Notes: generated by a model not told the origin, from the letters alone. A stretch of 64,000 nt of DNA from Ruegeria_B marisflavi (GCF_025673445.1 NZ_JAOVQN010000010.1:102598-166597), one strand, 5' to 3'; shown: positions 25,691 through 34,520, counted from the first letter of the stretch. A program made the numbers and translations.

Positions 25691-26496
25691 TCGGGGTCGC
25701 GGGCTGTGGCCGCATGGGGGCGCCGATGCTGGCCGCCCTGCGACGCGCCGGGTTGCAGGCGCAAGGCTTCGATATCCGCCCACCCAGCGATTTTACCGGC
25801 ACCAGCCACCAGATTACCGATAACATTGCGGCATTTTCGCAAGGCCTGAGGACACTTATCACCGTTGTTCGGGACATTCCGCAAACTGAACAGGTATTGT
25901 TCACGGATCAGAGACTGATTGATGCAAAACACTTGGATTGCGTCATCCTCTGCTCCACCCTGTCGCCCCGCTATGTGCGTGACCTTCGGGCGCGCGTGCC
26001 GGACCATATCGCTCTGATCGACGCGCCGATGTCCGGCGCGCAAGTCGCGGCTCAGGATGCGCGGCTGTCCTTCATGCTGGGCGGCAACCCTGCGGATCTG
26101 GATGCCGTCCAACCACTCTTCAACGCGATGGGCAGCCATTTTCACCGCATGGGGCCCTTTGGATCGGGTATGCAAGCCAAGGTGCTTAACAACCTGCTCG
26201 CCGCCGCCAATACGGCCATGACGCGGCTGGTGCTGGACTGGGCCGACGCCGCGGGCCTTGACGAGGCCGCGCTGCTTGCCCTCATCCACACCAGCTCTGG
26301 CCAGAACTGGTTCGCCAGCAATTTCGACCAGATCGAATTCGCCCGCGACGGGCTAAGCGAGGACAACACGATCGGCATCCTGGTCAAGGATGTCGAAAGC
26401 GCGCTCGACGCCGCGCCGACGGGTGCCGACACCACCCTGCCCCGCGCGGTACAAGAGCTGATCCGCAAATTGCAGCCACGCCCTTCCTCTTGCTGA
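25687..26496 (+). CDS. NAD(P)-binding beta-hydroxyacid dehydrogenase-like protein
   Basis: Member of the 3-hydroxyisobutyrate/6-phosphogluconate dehydrogenase family. The N-terminal Rossmann motif is GVAGCGRMGAPML. The substrate loop is DAPMSGAQVAAQDARLSFM, and the catalytic lysine lies in GSGMQAKVLNNLLAAA. At 269 residues it is about 20 shorter than typical members. The substrate cannot be read from the sequence. It is translationally coupled to the AAA ATPase and may belong to the same unit or only ride on it. A palindromic intergenic element begins at its stop codon. Confidence 0.85.
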   Translation: MIGVAGCGRMGAPMLAALRRAGLQAQGFDIRPPSDFTGTSHQITDNIAAFSQGLRTLITVVRDIPQTEQVLFTDQRLIDAKHLDCVILCSTLSPRYVRDLRARVPDHIALIDAPMSGAQVAAQDARLSFMLGGNPADLDAVQPLFNAMGSHFHRMGPFGSGMQAKVLNNLLAAANTAMTRLVLDWADAAGLDEAALLALIHTSSGQNWFASNFDQIEFARDGLSEDNTIGILVKDVESALDAAPTGADTTLPRAVQELIRKLQPRPSSC

Positions 26497-26545
26497 AAAT
26501 ATCCCCGGGGAGTCACCCTGCACGGGCGGCGGGGGCAGCGCCCCC
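26494..26545 (+). repeat. REP-like intergenic palindrome, copy A
   Basis: Begins with TGAAAATATCCCCGGGG and ends with the hairpin GGGGGC-AGC-GCCCCC (26531-26545). The same layout (an AATACTCC-type motif followed by a G-rich arm, AGC loop and C-rich arm) recurs at about 54544-54587 (reversed) and 63883-63921. It lies between tandem genes. Such elements are frequent in roseobacter genomes. Confidence 0.6.
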
Positions 26546-26580
26546 TTCCCTTGCCCGAGGCAGGTGATAGTGTCACCGCC

Positions 26581-28989
26581 ATGCCGCAACTCCCAGCGAC
26601 CATCACCAACTGGTTCACTGCCAAGGGCTGGTCTGTCCACCCCCATCAGCAGGCGATGTTTGATCGCGCGGACCGTCCCGCGACCCTCTTGATCGCCCCC
26701 ACCGGTGGCGGCAAGACCATGGCCGGGTTTCTGCCCACGCTGGCCGAGCTGGCAAAGGGACAGCATCAGGGCCTGCACACGCTCTATGTCTCTCCGCTCA
26801 AGGCGCTGGCCGCCGATATCAAGCGCAACCTGCGCACCCCGGTAGACGAGATCGGCCTGGCCGTCCGGATAGAGGATCGCACCGGCGACACCTCGGCCAC
26901 GCAAAAGAAACGCCAGCGCGCCGACCCGCCCCATATCCTGCTGACCACGCCTGAAAGCCTGGCGCTCCTCACCTCATACGAGGACGCGCCGCGCATGTTC
27001 GCCGGGCTGCGCCGCGTGGTGGTCGACGAGATCCACGCCCTGGCCGAAAGCAAGCGGGGCGACCAGCTGATGCTGGCGCTGGCGCGGTTGCAAACGCTCT
27101 GCCCCGATCTGCGCCGGATGGGCCTGTCGGCCACGGTCGAGGACCCGCAGGCCATTGCCCGCTTTCTCGCCCGTCACCCCGACCCTTGCGAAATCCTGCT
27201 GGCCGATCCCGGCCCCGACCCCGATATCGCCATGCTGGAGACCGAGGAAATGCCGCCCTGGTCCGGCGGCGGTGCGGCCTATTCGATCCCTGCTGTGCTA
27301 GACCAGATCCGGCGGCACAAGACGACGCTCATCTTTCACAACACCCGCGCCCAGGCCGAGATCTTCTTTCACAACCTCTGGCTGGCCAACGACGACGGGC
27401 TGCCCATCGGTATCCACCACGGCAGTCTCGACCGGACCCAGCGCGAGCGGGTCGAGGCGGCGATGGTGCGGGGCGAGTTGCGCGCCATCGTCTGCACCGG
27501 CAGTCTCGACCTAGGGATCGACTGGGGCGATGTGGATCTGGTGATCCAGATCGGCGCACCGAAGAACGTCAAACGGCTGGTACAGCGGATCGGACGAGCC
27601 AATCACCGCTACAATGCCCCGTCCAAGGCGCTGCTAGTGCCCGCCAACCGGTTCGAGGTGGTGGAATGCATAGCCGCGCTCGAAGCGGTACGCGCCCATA
27701 CGCTTGATGGCGAACCGCGCGGCCCCGGTCCGCATGACGTGCTGTGCCAGCATATCCTGATCGCCGCCTGTTCCGGAACCTTCGACGCCGATGCACTCTT
27801 TGCCGAGATGACCTCGGCCGGGCCTTATGCCGACCTTGCCCGATCCGAATTCGACGCCTGTCTCGATTTCTGTGCCACCGGCGGCTATGCCCTGCGCGCC
27901 TATGACCGCTGGCAGCGCCTGCAACAGCGCCCCGACGGTCAATGGCAGTTGCGCGACCCGCGCAGCGCCCAGCGGATCCGCCAGAACATCGGCACCATCC
28001 AGGACACCGACACGCTTAAGGTACGGCTCCGGCGCAATCGTGGCGGCAAGCCGCTGGGTGAGATTGAGGAGGGTTTTGCTGCCTCGCTCACCCCTGGCGA
28101 TACCTTTCTGATCGGCGGCCAGATCGTGCGGTACGAGGGCCTGCGCGATATGGTGGTCGAGGTCAGCCGCCGCGCCGACAAGAAGCCCAAGATCGCCACC
28201 TTCATGGGCACCAAATTCGCCACCTCGACCCAGCTCAGCGCCCGTATCCTTGACCTGTTCGCGCGGGCGGACTGGCCCCAGCTTCCGCGCCACACCGCTG
28301 ACTGGCTGGCCCTGCAACGCCGGGTCTCGCGCCTGCCCGAACGCGGGCGACTGCTGGTCGAAAGCTTCCCCCAGGATGGGCGCGAACATCTGTGCGTCTA
28401 CGGGTTTGCCGGGCGCAACGCGATGCAGACGCTGGGCCTGTTGCTGACCAAACGGATGGAGGAGACGGGCCTGAACCCGCTGGGCTTTGTCGCCACCGAT
28501 TACGCGGTCTTGATCTGGGGGCTCGAGGCTACGACCGACCCGGCGCCGCTCTTCGAAATCGACAGCCTGCGCGCCGGGCTGGACCAGTGGCTGGCCGGTA
28601 ACGCGGTGATGAAACGCACCTTTCGCGCCTCAGCCACCATCGCCGGGCTGATCGAGCGCAATCTGGGTGGTCAGCGCAAGACCGGGCGGCAGGCGACCTT
28701 CAGCTCGGATATCCTCTATGACACCTTGCAGAAATACGACCCCGGCCACCTGATGATGCAGATCACCCGGGCCGAGGCGATGCGTGGTCTGGTCGATTTT
28801 GGCCGGATCGAGGAAATGATCGCTCGCGTTGGCGACAGGATCGACCTGGTGCGGCTGGACCGGGTAACACCACTCGCCGCGCCGCTGTTTCTCGAGGTCG
28901 GCAAGGTGCCGGTGCAGGGCGCCGCCGAAGAGCGTCTCTTGGCCGAGGAAAGCGCCCGTCTGCTGGTCGACGCCGGTCTCTCGGTCTGA
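26581..28989 (+). CDS. Ligase-associated DEXH box helicase (Lhr type)
   Basis: Superfamily 2 helicase of the Lhr class that usually occurs with an ATP-dependent DNA ligase, an exonuclease and PdeM in a DNA-repair group. The 802-residue protein has motif I APTGGGKTMAGF, motif Ia YVSPLKALA, motif II VVVDEIHAL and motif III GLSATVE. Motifs V and VI lie around GSLDLGIDWGDVDLVIQIG and QRIGRANHRY, with the Lhr core and C-terminal DEAD-associated domain after residue 430. The start is the ATG at 26581; a TTG frame upstream overlaps the palindromic element. pdeM follows 41 bases later. Ligase and exonuclease genes are not in the window. Confidence 0.93.
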   Translation: MPQLPATITNWFTAKGWSVHPHQQAMFDRADRPATLLIAPTGGGKTMAGFLPTLAELAKGQHQGLHTLYVSPLKALAADIKRNLRTPVDEIGLAVRIEDRTGDTSATQKKRQRADPPHILLTTPESLALLTSYEDAPRMFAGLRRVVVDEIHALAESKRGDQLMLALARLQTLCPDLRRMGLSATVEDPQAIARFLARHPDPCEILLADPGPDPDIAMLETEEMPPWSGGGAAYSIPAVLDQIRRHKTTLIFHNTRAQAEIFFHNLWLANDDGLPIGIHHGSLDRTQRERVEAAMVRGELRAIVCTGSLDLGIDWGDVDLVIQIGAPKNVKRLVQRIGRANHRYNAPSKALLVPANRFEVVECIAALEAVRAHTLDGEPRGPGPHDVLCQHILIAACSGTFDADALFAEMTSAGPYADLARSEFDACLDFCATGGYALRAYDRWQRLQQRPDGQWQLRDPRSAQRIRQNIGTIQDTDTLKVRLRRNRGGKPLGEIEEGFAASLTPGDTFLIGGQIVRYEGLRDMVVEVSRRADKKPKIATFMGTKFATSTQLSARILDLFARADWPQLPRHTADWLALQRRVSRLPERGRLLVESFPQDGREHLCVYGFAGRNAMQTLGLLLTKRMEETGLNPLGFVATDYAVLIWGLEATTDPAPLFEIDSLRAGLDQWLAGNAVMKRTFRASATIAGLIERNLGGQRKTGRQATFSSDILYDTLQKYDPGHLMMQITRAEAMRGLVDFGRIEEMIARVGDRIDLVRLDRVTPLAAPLFLEVGKVPVQGAAEERLLAEESARLLVDAGLSV

Positions 28990-29030
28990 AAGGACTTGCG
29001 CAATCCGGCGTCCCGCGCAAAGAACACATC

Positions 29031-29693
29031 ATGAACGGATACGATTTCACCTTTGCCGGGGAACGGCTCACCGCGCTGGGCACTGGCGCGCTGTGGTGGG
29101 GCGCACGGCGGCTCTTGTGTGTCTCAGACCTGCATCTGGGGAAATCCGAGCGCATCGCCCGGCGCGGCGGCACCCCGCTGCCGCCCTATGAGGTGGCCGA
29201 TACGCTGGACAGGTTTGCCGCCGATCTGGAGCGCACCGCGCCCGAGACGGTGATCTGCTTGGGCGACAGTTTCGACGATACCGAGGCCGCCCGCGCCCTG
29301 CCCGAACCCGCCCGCCTGCGCATCGCCACTCTCCAAGCCGGGCTGCGCTGGATCTGGATCGAGGGCAACCACGATCCCAGCCCGGTGGCCATGGGAGGGT
29401 CGCATCTGGCCGAACTGACACTTGGACCGCTGCTGTTTCGTCATATCGCCCAGCCGGGGGCACAGGGCGAGATCTCGGGTCATTACCACCCCAAGGCGGC
29501 GCTGCGCCTGCGCGGTCGCAGCCTGTCGCGCCCGGCGTTTCTTGTCGACACCGCGCGAATCGTGCTGCCCGCCTATGGCACCTATACCGGCGGGTTGCGC
29601 AGCGATGCGCCGGTTCTGGCCCAACTGATGCGGCCCGAGGCGCTGGCGATTGTCACCGGCGCCACCCCGCATGCCGTGCCAATGCCGCGCTGA
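29031..29693 (+). CDS. pdeM: Ligase-associated metallophosphoesterase PdeM
   Basis: Calcineurin-like phosphoesterase of the PdeM (YkuE/YfcE-like) class associated with the Lhr-type helicase. The 220-residue protein has all metal-binding motifs: SDLHLGK near the N-terminus, LGDSFDD, GNHDPSPV and SGHYHPKA. It is probably a nuclease acting on DNA or on repair intermediates; the family name states endonuclease activity, but the exact substrate is not shown by sequence. It forms a two-gene unit with the helicase and ends 8 bases from the convergent LytTR gene. Confidence 0.93.
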   Translation: MNGYDFTFAGERLTALGTGALWWGARRLLCVSDLHLGKSERIARRGGTPLPPYEVADTLDRFAADLERTAPETVICLGDSFDDTEAARALPEPARLRIATLQAGLRWIWIEGNHDPSPVAMGGSHLAELTLGPLLFRHIAQPGAQGEISGHYHPKAALRLRGRSLSRPAFLVDTARIVLPAYGTYTGGLRSDAPVLAQLMRPEALAIVTGATPHAVPMPR

Positions 29694-29701
29694 GCCACGG
29701 A

Positions 29702-30445
29702 TCAGATGATACCTGCCTCCTCCAGTCCGGGGCGGTACTTGCGGCTGACCGGGACCAGATCACCATTGGTCAAACGAAGATGGATCTTTCCACCGCTGCG
29801 CTCGACACTCTCAATTGCTGCATCCGTCACCCAATGGGACCTGTGGGTACAATGGCCGGTGATCGGGACCATCTCGTCTATCGCATCGCCGAACCGCGAT
29901 CGGATCGTGTGGACCCCCTGATCAGTCACCACATCGACACTGTGATCGCGGACCGTAAGGCGCAGGATTTGCTCCGAGAACCCATCGGGCAGGCGCTTGT
30001 AGATGCGGGGTTGCGACACTTCCAATTCCGGCTCTGCCGGTCCTGGCAGGCCCCGCCGCAGGATGATCAGGCCCGAGGCAAAGATGGTACCGTAGCGCGC
30101 CATGCTCCACATGTCCGGGGCAGCGTCCGCGGTGGGCATCGCGAGCAGGCGAATCAACACCCACAGCGCAGGCGTGAACAAAAGCGTTACCAGGATGACG
30201 ATCAGCAGATCCTTGCGCAAAAGCGCCGCCCCCGGTGCGTATCGCTCGACCACGGTATGGCTCAATCGGGCGATACCGCCTGCGACCCCCAGAACCAGCA
30301 ACCAGAACAGGAACCGCTGCCAAAAGGGCATGCCATGCCCGCCAAACGGATCAGAAATACTGGCCAGAAGGGACAAGAACACGAATGCCGGTCCGATCAG
30401 ACCCCGTTTGTCGGCACTCAGAAATGATCTCAGTGTGGCAATCAT
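29702..30445 (-). CDS. Membrane-bound LytTR DNA-binding protein
   Basis: A 247-residue transcription regulator with four hydrophobic segments (about residues 15-32, 41-60, 78-98, 112-128) and a C-terminal LytTR DNA-binding domain (about 150-245; DHSVDVVTDQGVHTIRSR, GHCTHRSHWV and a tail with VPVSRKYRPGLEEAG). There is no receiver domain or kinase gene beside it, so it may sense a membrane signal directly. The start is uncertain: ATG at 30445 lacks a good ribosome site, while a GTG at 30517 has AGGGGG directly before it and would add 24 residues. Its target genes are unknown. Confidence 0.85.
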   Translation of the reverse strand: MIATLRSFLSADKRGLIGPAFVFLSLLASISDPFGGHGMPFWQRFLFWLLVLGVAGGIARLSHTVVERYAPGAALLRKDLLIVILVTLLFTPALWVLIRLLAMPTADAAPDMWSMARYGTIFASGLIILRRGLPGPAEPELEVSQPRIYKRLPDGFSEQILRLTVRDHSVDVVTDQGVHTIRSRFGDAIDEMVPITGHCTHRSHWVTDAAIESVERSGGKIHLRLTNGDLVPVSRKYRPGLEEAGII

Positions 30446-30703
30446 GAATAACTTATGTGAACTAGTCTGACGCGGAAAACCGTCATACCGCAAATCAATC
30501 CCTGCCACAAATAGCACGCCCCCTACAATTGCATAGATTGCAGCTATTTGGCGTCAGGCGGCGCAAGAAAGTCACACCCCTGAGTTGATCGTGTTTTGTC
30601 TTGTTTCAAATGCTTAACCCGCGCCGCACGCAGGACAACGGAAATTGGCGTCAAGGCCGGCGTGACAATACAGACTGCCGACCCTGATCCGCGGTTGCAA
30701 CAC

Positions 30704-31594
30704 TCAGGCGGTCAGGCCCTTTGGTTCAGGCAGGTTGTTAGCACGGGTGCATGCGGTCAATGTATTGGCCAGCAGGCAGGCGATGGTCATTGGGCCGACC
30801 CCACCAGGAACGGGCGTGATGGCACCGGCAACCTCGGCGCAGCTGTTGTAGTCGACATCGCCCACCAGCTTGGTTTTTCCATCCCGCTCGATCCGGTTGA
30901 TGCCGACGTCGATTACTGTGGCGCCGGGTTTGATCCAGTCGCCGGGCACCATTTCAGGCCGACCAACAGCGGCCACCACGATATCGGCGCGACGTACAAC
31001 TTCCGCCAGGTTCTTGGTGCGCGAATGCGCAATGGTCACGGTGCAGCTGTCGCCCAGCAAGAGCTGTGCCATCGGCTTGCCTACGATGTTCGAGCGCCCG
31101 ATCACCACGGCATCCATACCGCTGAGGCTGCCGTGATGGTCGCGCAGCATCATCAGACAGCCGAGCGGCGTGCAGGGCACCATGCTCTTTTGTCCGGTTC
31201 CCAGAAGTCCCACGTTCGAGATGTGGAACCCATCAACGTCCTTGGCCGGGTCAATGGCGTTGATTACTAGGTCTTCGTTAAGGTGTTTCGGCAAGGGCAG
31301 TTGCACCAGAATGCCGTGAACCTCCGGATCATTGTTCAGGCGGTCGATCAACGCCAGCAGATCCTCTTCCGAGGTCGAGGCATCGAGCTTGTGCTCGTAA
31401 GAGTTCATGCCGACTTCGACCGTCTGCTTGCCCTTGGAGCGCACATAGACCTGGCTGGCCGGATCCTCTCCCACCAGGACGACCGCAAGGCCGGGGGTAA
31501 TCCCATGCGCCTCTTTCAGCGTGGCGACCTGTTCAGCCACTTGCGCCCGCAGCTTGGCTGCAAAGGCCTTTCCGTCGATGACTTGCGCTACCAT
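30704..31594 (-). CDS. folD: Methylenetetrahydrofolate dehydrogenase/cyclohydrolase FolD
   Basis: Bifunctional cytoplasmic enzyme that interconverts 5,10-methylene-THF, methenyl-THF and 10-formyl-THF. The 296-residue protein has the catalytic YVRSKGKQTVEVGM (Tyr and Lys), LVQLPLPKHL, PCTPLGCLMML, and the NADP site VVIGRSNIVGKPMAQLLL. It lies at the end of the fhs, chorismate mutase, folD series on the minus strand, joining formate activation by Fhs to the methylene-THF pool. Confidence 0.97.
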   Translation of the reverse strand: MVAQVIDGKAFAAKLRAQVAEQVATLKEAHGITPGLAVVLVGEDPASQVYVRSKGKQTVEVGMNSYEHKLDASTSEEDLLALIDRLNNDPEVHGILVQLPLPKHLNEDLVINAIDPAKDVDGFHISNVGLLGTGQKSMVPCTPLGCLMMLRDHHGSLSGMDAVVIGRSNIVGKPMAQLLLGDSCTVTIAHSRTKNLAEVVRRADIVVAAVGRPEMVPGDWIKPGATVIDVGINRIERDGKTKLVGDVDYNSCAEVAGAITPVPGGVGPMTIACLLANTLTACTRANNLPEPKGLTA

Positions 31595-31637
31595 GCTTGT
31601 CCCTCTCCTAAATCACGAACCGTGGCCGTACCAGCCC

Positions 31638-31943
31638 TTATGCAGCCCCAAGCACGCGTTCTTCGCGGGCGATGGACCAATCGATCAAAATGCGCCACAG
31701 CTGTTCGGCCAGATCCGGATCCAGCCCCTTGAACAGCGCTTCTTTGCGCACGTTCTGCACCACCGCTTCGACCCGGTCCGGGATACGAGCCGGAAGGCCC
31801 TCTGCCGGCTTCAGTTCTGCGGCGCGGTCGATATAGGTCGCGCGCCGCGCCAGCATCTCGACCAATTGGCGGTCGAACCTGTCGATCTCTGTTCTGAGGT
31901 CCCGCATCGAATGACATTGTTCCGGCGGTGTCAGAGGTGGCAT
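31638..31943 (-). CDS. Chorismate mutase, AroQ type
   Basis: A 101-residue single-domain type II chorismate mutase, converting chorismate to prephenate for phenylalanine and tyrosine. The first helix RTEIDRFDRQLVEMLARRATYI contains the Arg and Asp positions of the family; the C-terminal helix has LAEQLWRILIDWSI. AGGAG lies 8 bases before the ATG at 31943. Some homologues of this length are isochorismate-pyruvate lyases and that cannot be fully excluded. Its place between fhs and folD has no obvious pathway reason beyond shared chorismate-folate chemistry. Confidence 0.85.
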   Translation of the reverse strand: MPPLTPPEQCHSMRDLRTEIDRFDRQLVEMLARRATYIDRAAELKPAEGLPARIPDRVEAVVQNVRKEALFKGLDPDLAEQLWRILIDWSIAREERVLGAA

Positions 31944-31999
31944 CAGAATCTCCTGTGGCCCGGGGTGATCCCGGGCCACGAGTTGACGTATTTGACGGC

Positions 32000-33676
32000 T
32001 TAGAACAAGCCCTCGATCTGCCCTGCGTCATTCAGACGGATGGTTTCGGCGGCAGGCTTCCGGGGCAGACCCGGCATGGTCATGATCTCGCCGCAGACCA
32101 CCACGATAAATCCGGCACCGGCGCTCAGCCGAACCTCGCGCACCGGAACCGAGTGGCCGGTGGGGGCACCACGGCGGTTCGGATCGGTGGTGAAGCTGTA
32201 CTGGGTCTTGGCCATGCAGACCGGCAGGTTGCCGTATCCGGCCTCTTCCCATTCCTTCAACTGACCGCGGATCTTCGAGTCGGCCAGAACCTCATCGGCA
32301 CGATAAATGCGCTTGGCGATGGTTTCGATCTTTTCGAACAGCGGCATTTCATCGGGATAGATCGGCGCGAAATGCGCGACACCCGAGTCGGCCAAGGCCA
32401 CTACCTTGCGCGCCAGCTCTTCAGATCCTTCCGAGCCCAGTTCCCAATGGCGCGACAACACTGCCTCGACGCCATGCGCGGTGCAGTAATCCTTGACCGC
32501 CTGGATTTCAGCCTCGGTGTCGGTGACAAAATGGTTGATCGCCACGACCACCGGCACGCCAAAGGACTTCACGTTCTCGATGTGGCGACCCAGGTTGGCA
32601 CAGCCCTTCTTGACCGCTTCGGTGTTCTCGGCGCCCAGATCGGCTTTGGCGACGCCGCCGTTCATCTTCATCGCGCGCACGGTGGCGACGATCACCACGG
32701 CCGACGGGGCGATGCCCGCCTTGCGGCACTTGATGTTCATGAACTTCTCGGCACCCAGGTCAGCGCCAAAGCCTGCTTCGGTGACCACGTAATCGGCAAC
32801 CTTGAGCGCGGTCTTGGTGGCGATGACCGAGTTGCAGCCATGCGCGATGTTGGCAAAGGGGCCACCATGCACAAAGGCCGGGTTGTTCTCCAGCGTCTGC
32901 ACCAGGTTCGGCTGCATCGCGTCTTTCAAGAGAACGGTCATCGCGCCTTCGGCCTTGATGTCGCGGCAATAGACCGGGGTCTTGTCGCGGCGATAGGCGA
33001 CGATGATGTCACCCAGGCGCTTTTCAAGGTCTTTCAGGTCATTGGCCAGACACAGGATCGCCATCACTTCCGAGGCCACGGTGATGTCAAAGCCTGCTTC
33101 GCGCGGGAAACCGTTCGACACGCCGCCCAGCGAGCAGGTGATCTGACGCAGCGCGCGGTCGTTCATGTCGACAACACGGCGCCACGCCACACGGCGGGTG
33201 TCGATATCCTGCTCGTTGCCCCAATAGATGTGGTTGTCGATCATCGCCGACAGCAGCGAATGGGCGCTGGTGATTGCGTGGAAGTCGCCGGTGAAGTGCA
33301 GGTTCATCTCTTCCATCGGAACGATCTGCGCATAGCCGCCACCGGCTGCCCCGCCCTTCATGCCGAAGTTCGGCCCGAGAGAGGCTTCGCGAATACAGAT
33401 CATCGCCTTTTTCCCGATACGGTTCAGACCATCGCCCAGACCCACGGTGGTGGTGGTCTTGCCCTCGCCTGCCGGGGTCGGGTTGATCGCGGTCACCAGG
33501 ATCAATTTACCGTTCTCGCGGTCCTGTACCGAGTTGATGAAGTTCTGGCTGACCTTCGCCTTGTCATGGCCATAGGGCAGCAGATCCTCGCTGGCGATAC
33601 CCAGCTTTGCACCGATCTCCAGGATCGGTTTCTTGTTTGCCTCGCGGGCGATTTCGATGTCGGATTTATAGGCCAT
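32000..33676 (-). CDS. fhs: Formate-tetrahydrofolate ligase
   Basis: Joins formate to THF using ATP to give 10-formyl-THF. The 558-residue protein begins MAYKSDIEIAREANKKPI. It has the P-loop TPAGEGKTTTTVGLGDGL, REASLGPNFGMKGGAAGGGY, and the C-terminal GAGFIVVVCGEIMTMPGLPR. The ATG at 33676 is preferred over a GTG-type start 29 codons upstream. It lies with chorismate mutase and folD as a one-carbon cluster; a strong inverted repeat lies about 110 bases upstream of the start. Confidence 0.97.
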   Translation of the reverse strand: MAYKSDIEIAREANKKPILEIGAKLGIASEDLLPYGHDKAKVSQNFINSVQDRENGKLILVTAINPTPAGEGKTTTTVGLGDGLNRIGKKAMICIREASLGPNFGMKGGAAGGGYAQIVPMEEMNLHFTGDFHAITSAHSLLSAMIDNHIYWGNEQDIDTRRVAWRRVVDMNDRALRQITCSLGGVSNGFPREAGFDITVASEVMAILCLANDLKDLEKRLGDIIVAYRRDKTPVYCRDIKAEGAMTVLLKDAMQPNLVQTLENNPAFVHGGPFANIAHGCNSVIATKTALKVADYVVTEAGFGADLGAEKFMNIKCRKAGIAPSAVVIVATVRAMKMNGGVAKADLGAENTEAVKKGCANLGRHIENVKSFGVPVVVAINHFVTDTEAEIQAVKDYCTAHGVEAVLSRHWELGSEGSEELARKVVALADSGVAHFAPIYPDEMPLFEKIETIAKRIYRADEVLADSKIRGQLKEWEEAGYGNLPVCMAKTQYSFTTDPNRRGAPTGHSVPVREVRLSAGAGFIVVVCGEIMTMPGLPRKPAAETIRLNDAGQIEGLF

Positions 33677-33782
33677 GGGTGCAATCCCTGCTTGGTGTTC
33701 CGGTGTACCGACGCGCACGCGCCGGTCTTGGGCACAGGAGTAACGTCGCAAATCGCTCGGCATGATGTGGATTCCGACATTT

Positions 33783-33803
33783 TCGCGACGTGAAACGTCG
33801 CGA
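33783..33803. promoter_or_regulatory. Inverted repeat upstream of fhs
   Basis: TCGCGACGT-GAA-ACGTCGCGA, a perfect 9-bp inverted repeat in the MOSC-fhs gap. A further half-site AACGTCGCA lies at about 33742-33750, nearer the fhs start. There is no T-run on either side, so an operator for a regulator of one-carbon genes is more likely than a terminator. The regulator is unknown. Confidence 0.5.
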
Positions 33804-33841
33804 CCCGATTTCGCCGGGCGCAGATCGGAAACTCGGGGCCG

Positions 33842-34417
33842 TCAGGGGCGCCAAGCGCGCTGATCGGGGACGAACAGGGTCAGTTGATCCCCAATGGCCA
33901 GTTTACCTGGCCTTTCGACCCAAGCCGTGATCCCTCGCCGCCCCTCTGCGGCCGGTTTGAAGGCGGCGCCATGTCCGGGGTCTTCGACCTCGATCTCGCG
34001 TCCGGGCAGAACGCATGGTCGGTTTTCCATGTCGATGGTCAGGGTAGTACCGGTCGCGGACTGAAGCCTCGACGACGGTGGCACATGGGTAAAATCAGGT
34101 ATGCCGCGCAGAACCACATTGTCGCCCAGCAGCGCGGGATCAAGTAGAGGCAACCCCATCTCGGCCGAGATCACCTCCAGCTCTTCTGCCGCCAGCACAG
34201 CGAGTTGCCTGACGTTCCGTATCTCGGTGCCTCGTGGGTAGAGGTTTCGCACCCGGGTGCAGGACCCGCGATTGGTTCCCGCATGACGACCTCCGTCGAT
34301 GCCATCAAATCCGAGAGCAAGCTCCTCGACTGCCATGGCTCGGAGGCTTGAGCCCGCCGGAACATGGCCCAGCCATTCGATCCGCCCCGAAAACCCACTG
34401 TCTTTCAATACCGGCAT
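33842..34417 (-). CDS. MOSC domain protein
   Basis: A 191-residue protein that is mostly one MOSC domain, the sulfur-carrier module of molybdenum cofactor sulfurases and related proteins. The key segment is NRPCVLPGREIEV with the conserved cysteine; other matches are GRHAGTNRGSCTR near residue 45 and LLGDNVVLRGI. It is a stand-alone MOSC protein with no aminotransferase part. The substrate is unknown. It lies upstream of fhs on the same strand but is separated by an inverted repeat and 165 bases. Confidence 0.85.
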   Translation of the reverse strand: MPVLKDSGFSGRIEWLGHVPAGSSLRAMAVEELALGFDGIDGGRHAGTNRGSCTRVRNLYPRGTEIRNVRQLAVLAAEELEVISAEMGLPLLDPALLGDNVVLRGIPDFTHVPPSSRLQSATGTTLTIDMENRPCVLPGREIEVEDPGHGAAFKPAAEGRRGITAWVERPGKLAIGDQLTLFVPDQRAWRP

Positions 34418-34480
34418 CCGGCCCTGTCTCCCTGCGCGTTTGTCCGCCGGTTCTGACAGAAGTTGCCCCCGTTCGAAAAG

Positions 34481-34506
34481 AAAAGCCCGGCATGTGCCGG
34501 GCTTTT
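34481..34506 (-). terminator. Terminator after ftsH
   Basis: Stem AAAAGCCCGGCA with TGCCGGGCTTTT, short loop; on the minus strand it ends in TTTTCTTTT. It lies 15 bases past the ftsH stop and closes the long ruvC to ftsH run. Confidence 0.85.
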
Positions 34507-34520
34507 CCTGTCGCCTGATA

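Noticed and set aside
31928..33793. Open frame of 621 codons on the plus strand across fhs
   Set aside because: Mirror of the fhs codon pattern; His/Arg/Asp-rich translation without motifs, and no ribosome site.
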